A DNA stretch of 64,000 nucleotides from Massilia frigida (lineage in GTDB: Bacteria; Pseudomonadota; Gammaproteobacteria; Burkholderiales; Burkholderiaceae_D): NCBI RefSeq assembly GCF_011682175.1, contig NZ_WHJG01000033.1, forward strand, positions 27,661-91,660, given 5' to 3'. Shown here piece after piece: positions 60,866 to 64,000 of the stretch. The stretch's first letter is position 1; every line of letters begins with the position of its first letter. The position numbers and the translations under genes are program-made. Below the pieces are notes generated by a model. It saw only the letters and a list, made by a program, of their open reading frames with translations. It was not told where the DNA came from and did no database searches.

Positions 60866-61186
60866 ATGAATACCAAGCCTGAAAACGACACCGAACTGCG
60901 CGCCAAGATCAACCTCGACACCGCGCGCATGCCCTGGTCCGAACTGCTGCGCCACTTTGCCCAAGGCAATGTGGTGTTCGTCAGTGCCGATCTCGACCTG
61001 GTCGACGTCGCCGTGCGCATTTCGCACGACGACAAGGACAGCATCGCCCGCTGGATGGGCGACGGCAAGGTCGGCAAGGTGTCGGATGCGCAGGCGCAAG
61101 CCTGGACCGACAGCGACGCCATGTTATGGACCTCGGTCGTCCATCCTTTTATCCTGGTGCAGCCGGAAAAGACCGTGCTGCACTAA
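60866..61186 (+). CDS. DUF2288 domain protein
   Basis: 106 residues from ATG 60866. The sequence pattern ARMPWSELLRHFAQGNVVFV followed by DLDLVDVAVRISHDD is diagnostic for DUF2288, a small cytosolic family of unknown function. It lies 34 bp after the RES toxin gene on the same strand; a shared transcript is possible but a functional link is not indicated. Confidence 0.87.
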   Translation: MNTKPENDTELRAKINLDTARMPWSELLRHFAQGNVVFVSADLDLVDVAVRISHDDKDSIARWMGDGKVGKVSDAQAQAWTDSDAMLWTSVVHPFILVQPEKTVLH

Positions 61187-61206
61187 GCGCCCCCCTTTCA
61201 AGGTCC

Positions 61207-61583
61207 TCATACGATCCGCCCCTCCTTCAGAACCCGTGCAGTGGATCCGTGTTTGCGCGCTTCGGCATCGGTGGGCCTGTCCAGTTGCACCTCAAAGCGG
61301 CGCAACAACAGTTGCCCGGCTTCCTACGTGCGCTGGCGAGCCGTCGATAACCAACCCGCGCTTGTCGAGCAGTTCGAATTTCGGCAACGCCTTGCGCAGC
61401 TCAGCGGCAAGGTGACCGGCGAAGGCATCCATCGTGGTTTCGGCGAAGTCCCCGGCGCGCGAGATGACGAACGAGAAATCGCTCGGACCGTTGTCGTTGA
61501 TGATGAATTGATTGACCGTGCGGTCTTTCAAGCTGGGGGGCGGGTCGGTCGAAGCTCGCTTCGTTGAGATTGTATTGGCTCAT
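61207..61583 (-). pseudogene. Frameshifted DcrB-related protein remnant
   Basis: Three reading frames on the minus strand read as one protein. The first is ATG 61583, MSQYNLNEASFDRPAPQ. After a shift near 61535 comes KDRTVNQFIINDNGPSDFSF, continuing to LLDKRGLVIDGSPAH. After another shift near 61320 comes EAGQLLLRRFEVQLDRPTDA, to the TGA at 61207. The first two parts match DcrB-like (DUF1795) proteins, often found in type VI secretion and Rhs clusters. The last part is less clear. At least two frameshifts make it a pseudogene; no secretion genes are near it. Confidence 0.72.
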
Positions 61584-61948
61584 TGCTGTGTTCTATCATT
61601 GGTGGAACGGATAAACGCTTCGGCACCTGCCGCTGGGCCCTGTAGCACATCGAAGTGGCCGGATGACTCAGGCGCAGGCTTCGCCCGGCGCCCTCACGCA
61701 CTTCAGATTGACCTCGCACTCCTCGGTTTTAAGGGGTATGAAGGTGCAAGCGAAGGAGCCGCCATATCGCGGCCGCCATCTTGCCGTCGCGTTAAGAAAC
61801 CGGATCATGGCATGTGGCCAATGCCTGAAAACTTTCCCGTGGAGCACGGGATATCACGCCCCGGGCTGACACAAAATGTCAATACGTCAATCATTTCGGC
61901 CCGCCTTGCTCACGGTGGTTGGTGTGCCGGTCCCGCATGAGCGGCGCT
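61584..61948. other. Accessory stretch, no gene seen
   Basis: These 365 bp lie between the DcrB-like remnant and the tandem repeat. The open frames here have no ribosome site, odd composition and no family likeness. It probably includes degraded DNA and the promoter of the remnant. Confidence 0.4.
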
Positions 61949-62144
61949 GGCGGTGCACCGCCAGAAACCCCTGCTACCGCTAACGCTTTGGGAACTGCCC
62001 TTGCAAGGGCAGTCTCGTTCGCAGGCGGGCGGTGCACCGCCCGAAACCCCTGCTACCGCTAACGCTTTGGGAACTGCCCTTGCAAGGGCAGTCTCGTTCG
62101 CAGGCGGGCGGTGCACCGCCCGAAACCCCTGCTACCGCTAACGC
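61949..62144. repeat. 79-bp tandem repeat with two palindromes per unit (about 2.5 copies)
   Basis: The unit repeats at a period of exactly 79 bp (TAACGC at 61981, 62060 and 62139). Each unit has a 16-bp palindrome (GGGCGGTGCACCGCCC), the spacer GAAACCCCTGCTACCGCTAA, and a 20-bp palindrome (ACTGCCCTTGCAAGGGCAGT). In the first copy the first palindrome is TGGCGGTGCACCGCCA: the outermost base pair changed in both arms, so the palindrome is kept. The last copy lacks the second palindrome. Repeats are direct and contiguous, not CRISPR-like. Confidence 0.88.
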
Positions 62145-62231
62145 CTCGACGTAACCATTCACCTCCTCCCCAGCAAAATAGTGCTTGCTTATTTCACTGC
62201 GGAAAGTGGTTGTATTGCATAATGCGTAACC

Positions 62232-62906
62232 ATGTCAATCAAGCCAATTCCGCTTTCCGACCATGATCTTCGCCAAATGAGCGCAGAGTGGGTGAGTTCG
62301 CTCACACCGGCGCAACGGGACGAGTTATTGGCGCGCGCCTTGGCCGAGTTGCGCAAATCGCGGGATCGACTCAATCAACGCCCCACCAATAGTTCGAAGC
62401 CAGCACCGTGGGGCACGCCGAACGGTGGTAAGGAGGCGACATCCGCGCCGTCCGGCACGATGTCGATGACGGCTCCGACGAAGAATGCCGGCGGCGACAA
62501 CAAGTCCGCTGCTGCGGTTTCGGTCGCCTGCGCCGCGACCACGCCGGTTCCGGGCGCGCTAGTCGGCGCTAAGCCCGCTGCAAAGAAGGCCGGCAACCAG
62601 GTCGGCGCCAAGGGCTTTGGCCGGATGCAGAAGCTGGCCTGCACCACGGCTGACGAGCACCGCCCCGGCATGTGCCGCGGCTGTGGGCCCAGCTTGCCGC
62701 GCAACACAGGTCAGGCCTAGACGGCGTGGGATGCCATCGACCTAGCCGAGCAGCTCGCGGGCCAGGCGGGTCTGTTCCTCCAGGTCACGCGGCATACGCG
62801 CTTTGCCATCCAGTGCGCGTGCGGCCAGGTGACGCGCGCGGCCCACTACGTCGCCCCGAGGACCCGCTCTGGGGCAAACAAAGTTTTCGGACTAATGAAG
62901 AAATAA
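62232..62906 (+). pseudogene. IS66-family transposase remnant
   Basis: ATG 62232 opens the N-terminal part of an IS66-type transposase: SLTPAQRDELLARALAELRK, SRDRLNQRPTNSSKPAPWG, and HRPGMCRGCGPSLPRNTGQA. An in-frame TAG at 62718-62720 interrupts it. The frame then goes on with TAWDAIDLAEQLAGQAGLFL and CACGQVTRAAHY before ending early at TAA 62904. The DDE catalytic part is missing. Both a nonsense codon and 3' truncation mean it is inactive. Confidence 0.8.
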
Positions 62907-62982
62907 AGGTGTATTTAATCAATGCGTCCGGGTTGGCGTAGTCGGCCCGGATACAAATAAAATCAATGAGAGGAATGAATTT

Positions 62983-63876
62983 ATGTTGAAAAAAGGAAGG
63001 TTTGCGATATTAAATCTGTTATGTGCAGTGCTGGCGCCATGTATGGTAATGCCTGCAGCCAAAGCAGCCCCGAGTTCTGTACCTATTATTTATCGCACCT
63101 CGGAGGCGGTAAAGCCTGGCGAGCTTCTTACCGTTTACGGTGAATACTTTGAACCCAAAACGGAAATTCGCTTCAAAGGAACAGATACTCTATGTCCGAT
63201 CGTATATCCCGACCCGCTCGGACACTATGTGACATGTACAGTGCCTCTATCGCAATCGCCTGGCATCTATAAGATGGACGCACGTAACAGTGTCGGCTGG
63301 AGCAGCGAATTCTATGTCAACGCCCCTCTTTTGCAATGGATTTACAACAACAATCCATGGGCTGAACAATCCGTGAAAATCGTCGGGCGAAATCTTGACG
63401 GGGCCGAATACGGCGGGACCTCATCTACGTTGGTTCGATTAGTGAATGGACTCGACGAATATACTGCAACTGTGACAGCAGTGAATCCGTATGCCGTGGA
63501 CTTCACTGTTCCGGCATGCCCAAATCAACCTTACACCTTACAAATCAGCGTCAACGGAGGGGTAACATGGTATTCCTACCGCGGCCCCCAAGGATTCTCG
63601 ACACGTACAGCTGGATATGATCCGTTGGGGCTGGGAGTATATTGGGCCACAGAAATTATTTGGAGTCACCATAACGCGTTAAATTATGGGGCGACAGGTG
63701 ATGGTGCGACAGATGATACCGCTGCTCTGCAAAAAGGGATTGACAAGATAAAAACCGAGTATAAGGGGGGTGTATTATACCTTCCGAAGGGAGCATACCG
63801 GATAACGCGTGCGTTGTCTTTGCCATCGGGAGTCTCAATTCAAGGGGAAAGCCAAACGTCAACCAAGATCATATGA
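62983..63876 (+). CDS. TIG-domain / pectate-lyase-superfamily protein, truncated
   Basis: 297 residues, secreted (signal peptide about 1-29, ending AKA). Residues about 36-105 look like an IPT/TIG immunoglobulin-like domain and about 110-205 may be a second. From about residue 230 the typical start of a pectate-lyase-3 type beta-helix appears (NYGATGDGATDDTAALQKGI, then GVLYLPKGAYRI). The protein ends after only about 65 residues of this domain at TGA 63874, where a putative insertion sequence begins. The DNA is AT-richer and its codon use differs from neighbours: one 60-base line at 63001 is 28/60 G+C. It was probably acquired by transfer and then truncated. Confidence 0.8.
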   Translation: MLKKGRFAILNLLCAVLAPCMVMPAAKAAPSSVPIIYRTSEAVKPGELLTVYGEYFEPKTEIRFKGTDTLCPIVYPDPLGHYVTCTVPLSQSPGIYKMDARNSVGWSSEFYVNAPLLQWIYNNNPWAEQSVKIVGRNLDGAEYGGTSSTLVRLVNGLDEYTATVTAVNPYAVDFTVPACPNQPYTLQISVNGGVTWYSYRGPQGFSTRTAGYDPLGLGVYWATEIIWSHHNALNYGATGDGATDDTAALQKGIDKIKTEYKGGVLYLPKGAYRITRALSLPSGVSIQGESQTSTKII

Positions 63877-64000
63877 GCCTCTTGCAAAACTAGCGGAACG
63901 GATGAAAATTGCTTGGCAGCGCAAGCGAAAAGGTGGGGGTGGGCGCCCATTTCTGGCATGATTTAGTTTCTAACGCTTAATCAAAACGCCCACACCATGA
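63875..64000 (+). mobile_element. Left end of an insertion sequence (runs off window)
   Basis: The sequence changes character at 63875: GAGCCTCTTGCAAAACTAGC begins what looks like an IS terminal inverted repeat. About 122 bp later an ATG at 63997 probably opens the transposase gene. The style is that of IS5/IS4-type elements, but the family cannot be fixed without the rest. It seems to have landed inside the pectate-lyase-like gene. Confidence 0.55.

Noticed and set aside
61949..62144. Possible CRISPR array
   Set aside because: Units are contiguous 79-bp direct repeats with no unique spacers and only about 2.5 copies; no cas genes are near.

Overview
The window is high-GC bacterial DNA, densely packed, with gene content that points to a betaproteobacterium of the Oxalobacteraceae (Massilia/Duganella/Janthinobacterium type). 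Reasons: three PEP-CTERM proteins, a single LolC/E-type permease with LolD, an RpfE-like gene fused in an operon to recJ, Dcd next to an Orn/Lys/Arg decarboxylase, and the yihY / wrbA / DUF2069 order. The genus call is inference; no rRNA or tRNA gene was seen.

Layout. 1-5.4 kb: the end of a sensor diguanylate cyclase, two tandem PEP-CTERM paralogues, a PhzF-family protein and a CBS-domain protein. 5.5-8.8 kb: an O-acetylhomoserine sulfhydrylase-type enzyme with an alpha/beta hydrolase and a DUF962 protein, then a PEP-CTERM gene broken by an in-frame TAG. 8.8-20.8 kb: yihY, divergent from a wrbA/DUF2069/FAD-oxidase/DUF4124/FtsX-permease/AttH-lipocalin run with overlapping stops and starts; then an ABC exporter, a repeat element with inverted ends, a threonine aldolase and thyA. 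21-29.4 kb: a chemoreceptor, carB and carA on the minus strand, folA, and a broken DUF4337 gene. The CarB here carries an extra C-terminal nucleoside-deoxyribosyltransferase-like domain. 29.5-38.7 kb: an Orn/Lys/Arg decarboxylase, a standalone metallo-beta-lactamase-fold protein lacking the usual first metal His, dcd, a CHASE/PAS/GGDEF protein, and a divergent SDR/TetR pair. 38.7-43.9 kb: a Cpx-like module. cpxR-cpxA diverge from a CpxP/Spy-like gene, a Gly-rich protein and a secreted intradiol dioxygenase, with a textbook CpxR box in the shared promoter region. 44-57.9 kb: AraC regulators (one broken), comEC, an SDR, tatD-lolD-lolC/E, two adjacent ferritin-like proteins, a DUF3060 protein and rpfE-recJ.

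From about 58 kb onward the window becomes accessory DNA. It holds two paralogous two-TM proteins of unknown function, a RES-Xre toxin-antitoxin pair, DUF2288, a frameshifted DcrB-like remnant, a 79-bp tandem repeat with two palindromes per unit, an IS66 transposase remnant, and an AT-richer TIG/pectate-lyase-like gene. That last gene stops abruptly at what looks like the end of another insertion sequence.

Several otherwise recognisable genes carry single in-frame stop codons or frameshifts (8546, about 28994, 29248, 48370, 62718). Either this strain is decaying these loci or the assembly has errors; raw reads would decide. The most unusual intact features are the CarB fusion, the palindromic tandem repeat with a compensatory change, and the degenerate metallo-beta-lactamase-fold gene.
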